NCBI GenBank assembly: GCA_002077045.2
Contig: KZ111146.1
Span: 506,206 to 570,205 of the forward strand
Source: Rachicladosporium sp. CCFEE 5018
Lineage: Eukaryota > Ascomycota > Dothideomycetes > Cladosporiales > Cladosporiaceae
Reading direction: 5' to 3'
DNA: 64,000 nt
The notes beneath the pieces were generated by a model. That model saw only the letters and a program-made list of their open reading frames with translations, had not been told where the DNA came from and ran no database searches. A program made the translations under genes and the position numbers. Of this stretch, positions 34,893-46,186 are shown one piece after another (position 1 is the stretch's first letter; every line of letters begins with the position of its first letter).

Positions 34893-36040
34893 TCACGCCT
34901 CAATGAGCTTGGGCACGATGCGCAGTACCTTCTGACCCAGACCCTCCACCCCGTCCGCGTCGTTGTCATAATCCAGTGCTTTCAGGTCGACCGTCGCCTC
35001 CTTGCCAGACTTCACCAGGATCAGCTTCACAACCTTCCCTGTTCCCGGACCCTCTTTGACAAACGTTTCGATCAACGTTCCTATCTCTGCGCCGTATGTG
35101 CTGCGCGACCCGAACCCCTTCCGACACGACGTATCAAGGATCTGCTCCCAGAGCAAGTCCTTAGGGTATGGTGCTGGGAAGCGCATCTCGAGAACGCAAG
35201 ACTGTACCCTCGGCGTACAAGTCGCGAAAGACGCCATCATGCGAGCGGATCGGTAGAGTTCCGTCGGATAGTACTCTCTTCCTTCCATTTCGGCCTCGTC
35301 GGGCATGTGCACGGAGAGCTCAAGGTAGCGTACATTCTTGTATGCGCTATCGAGAAGAACGGGAAACCTCGGAGAGGGCTCCTTCATCTCGAAAGCGCGC
35401 AGGCAGAACGTCGAGCTGCGAATGATGCTATCGACAGCATGCTTGGTCAGGTTTTCAGGCGGATCCTGTGTGATGGCGAAGAGGCAAGAGGATATTTCGC
35501 GTAGCGTCACGCGGAGCGGACGCGAGTCTGGCACGGAGGACTCGATGCGAGGGCAGAATGTCTGCACGCTCTGATCCATCACCACGATGACAAGTTCTTC
35601 GGGCAGCTTGCGGAGCATGCAAGCCATAGTCTTGCGGCACGTTCGGCGCACGTTAGCGATTTCGCGGATTGCGGACTGCTACGGGTCAGCACCAGTGCAA
35701 TGCACGGGTTTACGAGTCTGGCTCCGCCAGATGGACTCACCTGACGATATGCAGCATTCGCCGCTCTAATGCGGTTCCGCCACGGCTCGTCTGTCGTTCC
35801 CGTCATGTCGATGTTGGCATCGAAGGCGTAAAGGGTCTTCTTGGGCCATAGTCTCTCGAAACCTTTGACCCATTCGCCGAATGTGTCTCTGTCCTCGCGA
35901 GTGCGACCGCCCTGTCCATCGGCTAGGAGGAAGCCTTTGTCTGAGTCGACTAGACCGTATCCTCTCCAACGGTCGGAGTCGTATCGTGCCATGTCATCCG
36001 TGTGAGGATTGCGAGCTTGATGGGTAGCTCTAACCATCAT
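34893..36040 (-). CDS. F-box-like tandem family protein, copy A
   Basis: Not a named family to me. Exons 35741-36040 and 34893-35678 give 361 aa. Exon 1 ends in TGTTDEPWRNRIRAANAAYR, shared almost exactly with copy B. Exon 2 opens with a basic helix, then RKLPEELVIVVMDQ, which resembles the first helix of an F-box (Leu-Pro-x-Glu-Leu). The C-terminal half carries the family block CRKGF, STYGAEI, EGPG. If the F-box reading is right it would be a substrate adaptor of SCF ubiquitin ligases, but no typical LRR or WD repeats follow. Identity between copies is patchy, so the duplications are old. Confidence 0.7.
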
Positions 36041-36476
36041 GACGTCTGCAGTCGTGTGAAGTCACTGGTGGTCAGGCATCTGTAAGTATAGCTGAGAGTG
36101 TGAGTGAGTCGTTGGACTGAGGTGCTGCCTGGCGACACACACGGAAAGGTCGAGCTGAGATGGTCGGGTGCGCACCTGCTGGGTCGCCATGACGGGCGTC
36201 ATCTGGTGGCAGGCGCCAGTCTGTAAAATATTACTCGGTCACGTATGAAGCATACCTTAGCGACAGCAGCTACTGCGGGAAGACTCGTGGCACGGTTCAA
36301 TGAGTCTTGTAGGATTCTTTGCAGCCACAGTAATGATCCATCGATAGTGAGCCGATAGTATGCTCTGTGTGTCGCTCTGTGATCGGGAAGCTTCAGCTTG
36401 GAAGCTCCATTTCCTCTTGCTAATCGCCGGGTACAGACTCGTACCCTAATCCATCGTACTCGATCCGCCAAGAGGC
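36041..36476. other. intergenic region between family copies A and B
   Basis: 436 nt with no gene seen; promoter of copy A and 3' flank of copy B. Confidence 0.5.
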
Positions 36477-37593
36477 TCAGACCTCCTCAACACCTCCAGT
36501 CGCTGCACGCAGGACTCTCTCCGCTAGGGTGTCTGCGCTGTCCTCGTCCTTCGCACTCGCCAAACTGCCAACATCAACCTCCATTCCCGGTCTTTGACGT
36601 CCTGTCAGCGTCATCTTGACCGACTTCTTCAGACCCGGTCCCTCATCTATCAACTTCTGGATGAGATCTCTGATCTCCGCTCCAAACGTACTAGTCTCCT
36701 TGAGCCCCTTTCTACAAGGCGCATCGAGAAATTCCACCCAACCGATTTGATGGGTGATGTCCACCCCAGTCACCGTATATCCGATCTCCAAGCAGAAGGT
36801 CTCTACCCTCGGCATGCGAGCGGCTAGCAGAGACATATCCCGCGCAGTGCGGTGTAGGTCCGTGGGGTAGCTCACTCTTCGCGAAAGAACGACAATGTCC
36901 TGCAAAGGAAGAAGCAGCACAACATGGCGAACGTTGCCATATGTCGCGCCGAAGCCGCGAAGTTTGTCGAACGTGTGCGGCGCATGCAGGCAGAAGGTCG
37001 ATGTCACGAGGGTGACATCAGTAGCGTGCTTGAGAAGAGCGGCGGGCGGATCACGCTTGACACCCGTGATCGCGAAGAGAGAACGGACTGCGGCGTGTAG
37101 CAATTCTTGCAGCAATTTCATTTCGGGCGAAGCCATACGCGGGCAGCAGGCCAGCACGCACTCCTTCAGGACCATGACAATCAGCTCTTCGGGGAGCTTG
37201 TCGTACATGTAAGCCACAGTTTCGCAGCACGTCTTGCGTAAAGCAATGATCTGTTGGATCCCAGTCTGACGATCATCAGCATCTCATCTTGGGCAGTAAG
37301 AGTTGTCTCTGTTATGCCCTCGTCACTTCCTTACTTACATTTCGATAGGCAGCGTTCGCTGTTCTAATGCGGTTACGCCAGGGCTCGTTGGTGGTGCCTG
37401 TCATATTCAATCTACTCTCAAAGCGGTAGGGTTTGTGCTCCTCCGACCATTTGATCCGCTCACGACCGGCGGTTCCGTCAGCCGGTAGGGAATCTTCAGC
37501 GGTATTGACAGTCCGCCATCTCTGCTTTGGAGGAGGCTGTGCCATGTCATCAGCATGAGCAGGGAAACCATGGTGACAGGAGCAACATACCAT
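36477..37593 (-). CDS. F-box-like tandem family protein, copy B
   Basis: Paralogue of copy A. Exons 37339-37593 and 36477-37265 give 347 aa; the intron is at the homologous place, right after ANAAYR. The start region shares a DDMA string with copy A, which supports the start at 37593. Exon 2 has TCCETVAYMYDKLPEELIVM at the position of the F-box-like helix, then FCLHA, YPTDLHRTAR, and the C-terminal block CRKGL, STFGAEI, DEGPGLKK. Intact frame; function unknown. The three copies lie in the same orientation with about 440 nt between them. Confidence 0.7.
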
Positions 37594-38037
37594 TGTGGAA
37601 GGCGCGTAGTGTCGAGGTGGATTATTGTCGTGCGCTGCCGCGACTAGACACTGTCCGGAGTCGCTCGCCAGCCGGTGTGCATATTGGTGGTGTGGTCAAC
37701 TGTGAATGATGGGAAGGAGAGAGCTGTGCTAGCTGGAAGAGACCATTCGCTCGCCAACTTTGCTGCCGTGGCGGGTATCGCTCCGCCGTTAGATGTAAAT
37801 TGACTTTACCGAAGAGGTATTGGCATTGAGCACTCGACAAGGATCAATGTAGTAATGACTAGGCAACGATGCTAGATTGGTCATTGAAGGCGGTCCAGGG
37901 CGCTGACAGTCATCGACCGCTTGTAAGTGAGCTGTCACGCCGATCGCTACTCTGCTCTTGAACCTACCTGTGTGGACATGTGATAGCACACGCAGGCCAG
38001 CTCACTCTCTCTACCATGACTTCGCATCCTCCAAGCC
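37594..38037. other. intergenic region between family copies B and C
   Basis: 444 nt with no gene seen; promoter of copy B and 3' flank of copy C. Confidence 0.5.
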
Positions 38038-39073
38038 TTATACAAAGCCTCGAGTCCCTCCAGTAGCAGCATGCACCACTCGCGTCGCCACGCTCTCCCC
38101 ATTCACCACCCCACCGTCCGCCGCAATCTTCTCCACATCAATATGCTTCCGCAAATCGGTCTCATTGTGACGCCGGACCTCCCAAGCTCCGCGCTCTTCA
38201 ACAAAGGTCATGCTGAACATCTTCTTTGCCCCTGGCCCCTCAACAGCAAGCCTCTCCACTAGCTCCTCGATTTCCGCTCTATAAGTGCTCGTCCCACTCA
38301 ATCCCTTCCTGCAGTGCATCGCCAGGATGTGCGTCCAACCTGCATCCTCGACATGTCTAATGATCGGCTTCGCGCAGAAAATATCTATGCAGCAGGTCGC
38401 CACTCCTGGCGCCCATCTAGCCAGAGGAGCCATGACACGAGTGGTCTGATAGAGCTCGGCGAGGTAGTGTTGTCGCTCTTGCGGTATGGAAGTGATACCA
38501 CCACGCAACGGATTCTGTAGTTTTACGCTCAGACGGACAAGGCGAAGATACCCATACGGGTTGTTGGGCGTAGGCTGTGCCGTTTCAAGACCGGATTTGA
38601 TCATCGTACCAGCGTGGAGACTGAATATAGAAGTCTTGCAGAGTGCTTCCATGAAACAATCGAGCAGTCTTGAAGGGAGATCGGAGGTAATAGTGAAAAC
38701 TGCTTTCATTGCTCGATCCAGCAACTCGGGTAGCGCGAGAGCTGAGGCATCGATACAGGGCGATAGAGCGGGCACGCTGTGTTCCATGATCTTAATGATG
38801 AGTTCCGTAGGGAGCTTCCTGACCATATAGGCGTAGACCTTGCGCCTTGCGATGATGTGGTCACTTTCGGCCTGGCTAGGGTCAGCGAATTATGGCCAAG
38901 TAGTCAGTGCGGTATGGGTTCCATTAATCGATCAAATCTGTTACTACATGCCAGCCACATATTTTGCGCTTTGCGGCCTCTTCCATGGCGAAACGCTTGC
39001 CGACCGTGATCTTGACTCCTTTAGGCATATTGATTGCAGACGTTGTCTCCTCCCAACGCGGCACAGGGGGCAT
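38038..39073 (-). CDS. F-box-like tandem family protein, copy C (first exon uncertain)
   Basis: Paralogue of copies A and B. Exon 2 (38038-38871) is well supported: a basic helix, MVRKLPTELIIKIMEH, ELYQTTRVMAPLAR, then CRKGLSGTSTYRAEI and VEGPGAKK, in the same order as the others. The first exon is a guess: 38948-39073 gives MPPVPRWEE to RKICGWH with a GTAGTA donor, but lacks the WRNRIR-ANAAYR block of A and B. Copy C may have lost or replaced its original first exon, or start at the ATG at 38826. Function unknown. Confidence 0.55.
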
Positions 39074-40753
39074 GCTTGCTGCTGGTTCCGTTGGCAATTT
39101 ACAACGAACCAGATCTGTCTCGCGCCAGTTTCGAGCCTTGGCCAATGTCCTGCGGAGAGTCCTGTAACAGTCTTGTCGCTTCAGTACGTGGCAGTTGGAA
39201 TATAATCTTTGGTCTTGCTTATGTATTGCCGGTGTTGCCCTGTGGGAGCTGGTGTACAGAGCTTTGCAGAAGCTGGCGGGAGGTTCTAGCCCACAGCGTG
39301 AAATTACTCCCGGCGACACAATGTCTCGGCGGTCATAACAAGCGGTAAGTACGTGATCTTCTATCTCCTAGGGCTCTTGAGTTGCGGCGTGAATGGAATG
39401 TTTTGTGTCATTCGCCTTTATCGGCACTGCTAAGCCAGAACAGTACTCACCAATAGCGCCTTGTCGACAAGGAAAGAATCCTACCTGTGGCTACTTCAGA
39501 GTGGTCTTGGCTTCTCGCAGCGACATGTTGCGCGATGCGCTCGCAATTTCAGATGCTCTGCTCTGCTCTGCTCGGACACTGACTCGTCTAGCTACGCGTG
39601 GCCGAATGGCTCCTGATGTATGCCCAGGCTGACTATGCAAGCCAGTAATGTGACGCACTTCGTGCATGCACCGATGCAACTGGCACGAAATCAGAAAGTC
39701 ACGAGACCTGAGCCATTGCCCAAATCTGGAGCAGAAGATCAGGGTGACAGCTTGAAGAAGGGATACCACGATGCCCCGATTTTGCCGATTGCGAATGCCA
39801 AGCGACAACGGTGCGAGTCGAAAGATGCAAATGTATCGCGTGAGCTCGACCGCCGCTTGAATGGTGCATCGGACGATCTGGACCTGACCGTTATGAAGGG
39901 CGTCAACGATTGAAGCTGTTGTTCCTCTTGGTTGCACATACGTGGTCCATCGTGCTTGTCGTCTAAGTCGGCCGGATGACGAGCCAGAATCTCGAAGACG
40001 TCAGGTTCCGTCTCCCAAATACACCCACGCAGTGTTCGAGTGTCCATTGCGATTGCTGCCAGATGCAAGTATACTGTTGGGTCGGAAAACGCGGAGATTA
40101 TTCGACTTTGCTGCATGCGACGCAACCAACACGTCGGGAATGGATAATCAAATGGACAAGAGAAAGGGCGCTGAAGGCAAAGATTCAGTAAAATGAGGCG
40201 AGTAGCACAATGATAAGGCTACGCCGAAGCTGTCGTCAATTGCCAAACCTCATTGCTTGTCCACTTGTCGACTTTGGTGCGCAATAGCATGGTCGCAATC
40301 GAGCTGCATTGGTCCGAGAGCGGCTACCCAGAGCTTTCTCCGAGCGTCCCAGCGACATTGTAGATTGAAACGGCGCAAGCAAACCGTCGCCACGAGGCGG
40401 TGGATGAGGTATCTTGGGCTTTTACAAGATCGCGGTTCATTGCAGTCCAAACTTATGGCGCTGGCGCTCGAGATGCAGAGACAAGCGATCAGCGAGGCTG
40501 CGAGTTATAGGCTTGAAGCATTCAGCTGTACTCATGACGATGCTGTCGTTGTGAAAGTGAAAGAAAGGGGGAAGTCTGCACATGAGGTCGGCGCCATGGC
40601 TCCGAAAGCACCGACCTGCAGTGCATCGGCCTCGGCTCAGCTTTGTGCAACGGCATTGAAGCCCATGGCGTTGATGAAATGCATGTGAGAAAAACATACG
40701 ATCTTTCACAGACCCACTGGACTTACTAGCGACTCGGAGCGACGCAAGATGCA
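39074..40753. other. 1.7-kb region without a supported gene
   Basis: No family resemblance on either strand. It contains a short (TCTGC) repeat near 39554-39575. A 71-codon frame at 39976-40191 with CDCCQMQVYC is the only one that caught attention and is left unannotated. Confidence 0.45.
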
Positions 40754-41767
40754 ATGCAGTCGCAGCGTCCGGCCGTAGTGAATCTGCCAGGGCTGATATC
40801 TTTCTCTGCGGCCGTACGCCCAGCGCCAGTGGCATTAGGTAGAGGGTGCACTGGACAGCGGTGGAGCTCTCTGACAAAGAGCGCCGGCGAAGTTGGCTTC
40901 CGGAGGCGACAGCATACCTTCCTCCGACCTCGAAGTACAAGTCCTGTTCCCTTCAAAGCCACGCCGCATCTATCTCGGGTACTCCAACAGCAAAGAACCC
41001 AATCCACTTCCTCCTCTAGTTCTACGCTCCCAACTCCAAAGCCAGTCCCTGGTAACCGCCTCTACTTCACCGCCGCTCTCCTTGCAGCCTTCACAGCCGG
41101 CATAATCATGGCCGCAGCTCCCGTAGCAGAACAGCTGAACGGCTTCGTCCGTCCCCCAACCGACGCCGAGACCCTGACCCTCTTCGTCCCCTCAACCGAC
41201 AGAGCGGCGGAGATCAACGATCACATAGTCTCACATCCGCTGTCAATCCGGTTACGGGCCCAAGAAGGCATCACAGAGTCAAGGCCACATATGAAGATCC
41301 CGGAGAAAATGCGGCAGTACAATCTCACGGGAGGGACATTGATGGGCGAGAACAAGATCGAGGTTCCACCTCTCAGCTTCTCAAGGACTGAGGATGAGCT
41401 ACCAACGTTGACGCAGTTGTCATATCTTGGGCCAAGTTTGTGTGGGCATCCAGGGATTATACACGGTGGTCTGCTTGCGACGCTACTGGACGAGGGTCTG
41501 GCGCGAGCGTGCTTCCCCGCGCTACCGAATAAAGTCGGCGTCACAGCGAGCCTGAAGATCGACTACAGAGTACCTTGCCCGGCGGACAGATACATCGTGC
41601 TCAAGGCCGAGACAACGAAGGTAGAGGGACGGAAAGTGTGGGTAAAGGGTTGGATCGAGCTGCTGGGAGAGGAGGATGGGGATGGGACGAAGGTTGTGGA
41701 GGCTGAGGCGCTGTTCATTGAGCCGAAGGGCGCGAAGAATATGGCGAGGATATATAGCTCGCAATGA
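40754..41767 (+). CDS. hotdog-fold thioesterase (4HBT), mitochondrial membrane-anchored type
   Basis: Member of the fungal PaaI/4HBT-like thioesterase group (Fmp10-like), which probably hydrolyses acyl-CoA esters; the substrate is unknown. A single exon gives 337 aa. The first 90 residues are Arg/Ser-rich with few acidic residues, consistent with a mitochondrial presequence. A hydrophobic segment at about 103-122 (LYFTAALLAAFTAGIIMAAA) suggests a membrane anchor. The hotdog core contains CGHPGIIHGGLLATLLDEGL, the usual catalytic helix with HGG and an acidic residue, followed by ASLKIDYRVPCPA. The frame is intact. The 3' flank is 392 nt with no gene. Confidence 0.83.
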   Translation: MQSQRPAVVNLPGLISFSAAVRPAPVALGRGCTGQRWSSLTKSAGEVGFRRRQHTFLRPRSTSPVPFKATPHLSRVLQQQRTQSTSSSSSTLPTPKPVPGNRLYFTAALLAAFTAGIIMAAAPVAEQLNGFVRPPTDAETLTLFVPSTDRAAEINDHIVSHPLSIRLRAQEGITESRPHMKIPEKMRQYNLTGGTLMGENKIEVPPLSFSRTEDELPTLTQLSYLGPSLCGHPGIIHGGLLATLLDEGLARACFPALPNKVGVTASLKIDYRVPCPADRYIVLKAETTKVEGRKVWVKGWIELLGEEDGDGTKVVEAEALFIEPKGAKNMARIYSSQ

Positions 41768-42159
41768 GCGATTGCTCAAACTTCCGTGTACATACAACAT
41801 AGACTATACAACATACACAATTGCTTGTGCCCGCTTGTTTTTCGTGACGTCGATCCATCAACGTTCATCTTCCGTGCGGTCAGTCTACAACCTCGAATCA
41901 ACACCAGAACATCCGAATGTCCAACAACCACGTAATTCAGCCAGCCTGTCAAACTCACGACCAATACAGGTACTTGCGTATCTAACAGACAGATCCTGCA
42001 CTATCGTGAAAGACTCGGAGAAACTTTGATATCGATTATACCAGCATCTCGACACCACTCTTGCAACCTGGACGCCGCTTCCACCAACTCAGAGACTCTG
42101 CACTGATCTTACTGCTCGGCGTTCGATCGTTCCAATAGATAGAAGACTGCTTCGCCACA
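41768..42159. other. intergenic region, no gene seen
   Basis: 3' flank of the thioesterase gene and promoter of the next gene, both on the plus strand. Confidence 0.5.
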
Positions 42160-43236
42160 ATGTCCTGGATGGACTCCTGGTCCCGCCCCACCAAATCCCA
42201 GCCCGTTCCCGCTCCGTACTACCTCACCGTCGGTCCCTCAGCAAAATACTGCCACACCTGCGGCCGCATCATCGGCCAACGCCGGCAGAACACTTCGAAA
42301 ACCACAAATTCTGGGCCTGGCGTGAAGTTCTGTTCTGAACGATGTAAGCGAGGCAAACCAAGCACGGCGCCGGGGAGTTTGGATGTGAGGGTGCAGGAGG
42401 CGTTGGGGGCGTTGTTGATGGGACGGGAGGTGAGGCGACCTGCAGTCAACGGCAGCGACGCTAACGGATCTGAGGATGTGGAGGAACTGACTGTGAAGGC
42501 GAAGGGGAAGCCCAAGAAGGGTGATCCGAGGATCGCGGTGGCGTTGTCAGAGCTCGAGATTGCGGTTTTTGGGGATCGTAGGGATCCCGAGAAAACTTTT
42601 GGGAGGCGGAAGAATCGTGCGTTCCGTGGAGTTCGTGAAGAAGGGGACGAGTGGAGCAGTGTAGATATGGTGGATCGGCCGCCTGCTAAAGCTGCCGCTG
42701 GCAGACCAGACGAGGCTGACGCTACGGATGGGACTGCTTCACTGACTGCTGATTCTGATGACTCTGATGACGATTCTGACGGGGCTGGCGAAGGGGAGGG
42801 CGGCGTTCCTTTGGCAGGGACCGTGATCATGGAGAACGGCATAGTAATAGGCCATCACATCCGCCCACCCCAGAATGCCGCAGCAGTCAACTTCAGCGTC
42901 GGCGGCGAGCGAGGCTGGAGCGAGAAAATTGAGGAGACGCCTGAGATGCTCGCGAAACGCAAGGAGGGGCAGCAGTTGGCCGAAGAACGAGAGTTCGTCA
43001 AACGTGCCGTGCGGAGGGCTGTGGTGTTTGGGTTGGAGGTTGATGCTGAGGAGGAAGTGCGAGGGGCGAAGGGCGGCAAGGGGAAGAAGCGGAAGGGGAA
43101 AGGGGACGAGGATGGGGATGAGGGTGCGGAGGGGACTGGGAAGGTGAGGAGGATGTGTGAGGCGCTTATGGCTGGTGCTGTAGTTGAGCCGAGTTTTGCG
43201 AAGGGGGATTGGAGTGTGAGGTGGCGGGAGGATTGA
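42160..43236 (+). CDS. fungal zinc-binding protein of unknown function
   Basis: Conserved ascomycete protein type without a known role. A single exon gives 358 aa. Residues about 30-65 hold a Cys cluster, CHTCGR then FCSERC, a probable treble-clef or ribbon zinc site. The next block, DVRVQEALGALLMG, is also typical. The middle is low-complexity and acidic (runs of Asp/Ser near residues 200-220). The C-terminal part is a Lys/Glu-rich helix region with a clear nuclear-localisation-like basic stretch (KGKKRKGKG), ending in RMCEALMAG and SVRWRED. Nuclear localisation is inferred from the basic stretch only. Confidence 0.72.
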   Translation: MSWMDSWSRPTKSQPVPAPYYLTVGPSAKYCHTCGRIIGQRRQNTSKTTNSGPGVKFCSERCKRGKPSTAPGSLDVRVQEALGALLMGREVRRPAVNGSDANGSEDVEELTVKAKGKPKKGDPRIAVALSELEIAVFGDRRDPEKTFGRRKNRAFRGVREEGDEWSSVDMVDRPPAKAAAGRPDEADATDGTASLTADSDDSDDDSDGAGEGEGGVPLAGTVIMENGIVIGHHIRPPQNAAAVNFSVGGERGWSEKIEETPEMLAKRKEGQQLAEEREFVKRAVRRAVVFGLEVDAEEEVRGAKGGKGKKRKGKGDEDGDEGAEGTGKVRRMCEALMAGAVVEPSFAKGDWSVRWRED

Positions 43237-43647
43237 TCAGGCCTGGGATCTCGGCATCTACAGTCGTCTGCATTGTGCAATACACCACCGTAAACGACCA
43301 GCGCGTGCGAAACGTTGCGCTCTCGCGAATCGAGGTCATGTACACAAGGCCATATATACAGGTAGCTCCACACCTACACTCACGCTGTCCGGAGTGGGTG
43401 CATTTGCTGCTCGGGTGGTCGCAACGGAATATGGTGGGCAAAGTCCGTCGTCGGATTCAGAGGGTAGAGCGGGCTTTCGTAACTTGGGTGTACATTCGCC
43501 GTAGCTGTATTGCGATGCAGAGCTATCGTCAGAGGTGACTACCTATTGGCAGCTCTTCATGACTTCCCCTGCCAGCCATTGCATCCCAGCAGTACTTGCG
43601 ATAGCACCAAACGACATTCCCACAAAACCCTCGAGACTGCGCATCGC
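43237..43647. other. convergent 3' region, no gene seen
   Basis: 411 nt between the stop of the zinc-binding gene and the stop of RPL9. No feature is recognised. Confidence 0.5.
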
Positions 43648-44406
43648 TCATGCCGTCTCGATGCTGCCACGCTCGCTCACGTACAGACCGTCCAAGAACT
43701 TCCGGATATCCTTGTTCCTCACACGGCACACCTGCTGGATATCTGCGGCCGACTGTGACACGTTCTCGAGCGAGTTGCCAGTCAGCTCGAGCTGATCCTT
43801 GACGTTCTTCGATGCCTCGACATCGACACCGGGTTGGCAGACGATTCGGCGGATGATCTTCTCGCCCAAGAAGTTCCTGTACTCCCCGTCAGTATTCCGC
43901 TCGACCTTCTTTCCCCAGCGTTTCATTGCTCAAACGTACCTGATCTCTACCTCCCACAGCCCAGTGTCGCCGTTCTTGTCCAAGTTCACGTTGATCGGGA
44001 AATGAGCATACACATAGCGCATCTTGTACTTGTAGCCCTTGGTCACACCGGTGATCATGTTGTTGATGAGCGTGCGGACTGTGCGGAGGGTGGCGACGTT
44101 CTTGCGGTTGCCGTGGTGCATCTCGATATTGATGATGTTGGGGGAGGGGTGCGAGAAGCAGACATTGATGTGGCCCAGGTTCTTTGTGAGTTTGCCGCGC
44201 GGGCCCTCGACGGTGACTTGGCGGGTTTTGATGTGGATTTTAACTGTTGGGGCTGTGTTAGTATTGCTGTGGTCGTGGTATATTCGCTTTCTCGTTCATG
44301 GCTTCGCGCATTTTGCGGTCGGGTGTGGGTGCTGCGCGCGAAGGACGGAATGGTACACACCTCCCTCTGGAATCGTGAGCGACTCCTCTGAGTGAATGTA
44401 CCTCAT
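43648..44406 (-). CDS. RPL9: 60S ribosomal protein L9 (uL6)
   Basis: Large-subunit ribosomal protein uL6. Exons 44361-44406, 43940-44243 and 43648-43876 give 192 aa, the normal fungal length. The N-terminus MRYIHSEESLTIPEG comes from the short first exon; exon 2 starts at VKIHIKTRQV and carries GPRGKLTKNLGHI. Exon 3 starts NFLGEKIIRRI and ends RKFLDGLYVSERGSIE. Both introns have clear donors (GTGTGT, GTACGT). The first intron, at 117 nt, is the longest in the window, as often seen in ribosomal protein genes. It is divergent from MMS2, with 250 nt between start codons. Confidence 0.97.
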
Positions 44407-44656
44407 CTTGCCGGTATTGCTGTGAGGTTAGTTGATTGTCGAGGGTGTGGGAGCCGGTGCCGTATTCTTTAGTCGGCTTCGCCAAAATGATTGTGCAGCG
44501 CCAAGAGATGCCTTAGGCTATGGAATTTGCCTTGCCCGCCAACCCCACCTCAACTTAGTCACTGGGAGGCCGCTGCTGTTGATACTACAAGTTCTTGTCG
44601 TCACATCACACTCGCTTGTCTAGGCCTGTCGAAAGTCAAGCCAACGACACGACATC
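44407..44656. promoter_or_regulatory. shared divergent promoter region RPL9/MMS2
   Basis: Only 250 nt separate the two start codons, so both promoters and 5' leaders overlap here. No specific motif is assigned. Confidence 0.5.
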
Positions 44657-45240
44657 ATGGGCGCAAAGATACCGCGGAACTTCCGCTTGCTCGAGGAGCT
44701 GGAGAAGGGCGAGAAAGGGCTTGGAGCAGGTGGGTGATTGGTGTCGTGCGAGCATCATGATCAAGCTCTGAAAACTTCCAGAGGCATGTTCATACGGTCT
44801 AGACGAAGGCGATGATCTACTCATGACAAACTGGAATGGCACAATTCTGGGGCCTCCACATGTTCGTTGCGATCGATTGACCAACGATGCGAACTCAACA
44901 CTGACCCGAGCAGAGCGTACATGAGAACCGAATATACTCATTGAAGATTCACTGCGGGTCTAGCTACCCCGATGCGCCTCCTGATGTGACATTCATCAGC
45001 AAAGTCAACATCCCATGTGTGAATCCTAGCAATGGGAAGGTATGTCCGGGTCTCTGTCATTTAGTGATGTACGGTCGGTACTGACACGCTCGGGCATAGG
45101 TGGACCTGTCGAAGCTCCCAAGCATAGCAAACTGGAAGCGAGACTTCACCATGGAGACGGTCCTGATCGAGATCCGAAGATACATGGCAGCACCTGCCAA
45201 CAAGAAGCTACCACAGCCACCTGAGGGCACGAACTTCTAG
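44657..45240 (+). CDS. MMS2: ubiquitin-conjugating enzyme variant Mms2
   Basis: Catalytically inactive E2 variant that pairs with Ubc13 to build Lys63-linked ubiquitin chains in error-free DNA damage tolerance. Exons 44657-44729, 44782-44861, 44914-45039 and 45100-45240 give 139 aa, the family length. Recognisable blocks are PRNFRLLEELEKGEKG, MTNWNGTILGPPH, ENRIYSLKIHCGSSYPD and the C-terminal RRYMAAPANKKLPQPPEG. The active-site cysteine expected in true E2s is absent, as it should be. The donor after exon 2 is GTTCGT, also seen in TRS65 and MAGO. Confidence 0.95.
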
Positions 45241-46186
45241 ACCAAGTTTCGCATAGCTCCCAAGTTCCTGGTGGTGTGGGTCAGATAATGAGGTCAGACG
45301 GCGGAGTGTTGCAACCAATGTACCGAACGGGGCGGAGTGACAGCCGCATGGACGAATGAATGATGAATAATGCATAGCATCGGCGTCAGGGACGTGTATA
45401 CCAGGCGGCGGCGCAGGAGGCATGGTCGCGGAAGTCAGGAGAGCGAATCGTCCCGGTGTCAGTCACAGCAATCCTAAGCAGGATCGGACCGACCCTCGAT
45501 ATAGGATTGTAGCAGCCATGTTACTGGGCTCTTATATGCAGTGAACATAAGTTCGATCGCAACAATGAGTACATGTACTTAGTTGCAAGCTTCAATGGGT
45601 TGACAGCCGTACTCTACCGCCGATCAGCAGAGCCGTGTGTCCGATCCGGTTCATTCTGCTCGTGATACTTGCGATAACGTCAACTTCCTTCGCTGTATCG
45701 AGTATCGACCGCCAATGTGGCACGACCGGACCCAGCGGCTAATTGGGCTGATCTGCTCGAGTCATAATGCCTGTACCCTGTGCCCGAGTTCTGTGCGCGT
45801 GGAGTTGCCTAGGGATTGTGAGAGCGTCATTGGCGTTACATCCCTGAATCCGTTGCGACTCCATTGTAACCCCACTTCCACTCCACGGTGGTGTCCTGTC
45901 GTACAATTGTTACTAGAGCGTACGCGTTATTTGGCAGCTGCACTTGCCATTCATCGCCGAGCATTGGCACCACACGACTTCCGGCTGACCATTAGCTGAC
46001 CTGCGGCTGGCCCAGCAGGAGCGACACCATAGCCGACAGAAGACTAAGCATTACAACATACCAGATTATTGTTGCGACCATATACTATGCCCATACACCG
46101 CAGATGTCCACCCTCCGTCACACGTGACGATGCATTTCGACCAACAACGACGAGTCCCCTAAACCCACCCCCGCATCTTCCCGAAG
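45241..46186. other. 0.95-kb intergenic region, no gene seen
   Basis: MMS2 3' flank and promoter of the next gene. A 120-codon frame at 45637-45999 has no recognisable features. Confidence 0.5.

Noticed and set aside
39554..39575. (TCTGC) microsatellite as a feature of interest
   Set aside because: Only about four units in non-coding DNA; ordinary simple repeat.
39976..40191. 71-codon plus-strand frame with a Cys-rich string (CDCCQMQVYC)
   Set aside because: No family resemblance, no clear codon bias and no support from neighbours; a frame of this length is expected by chance.
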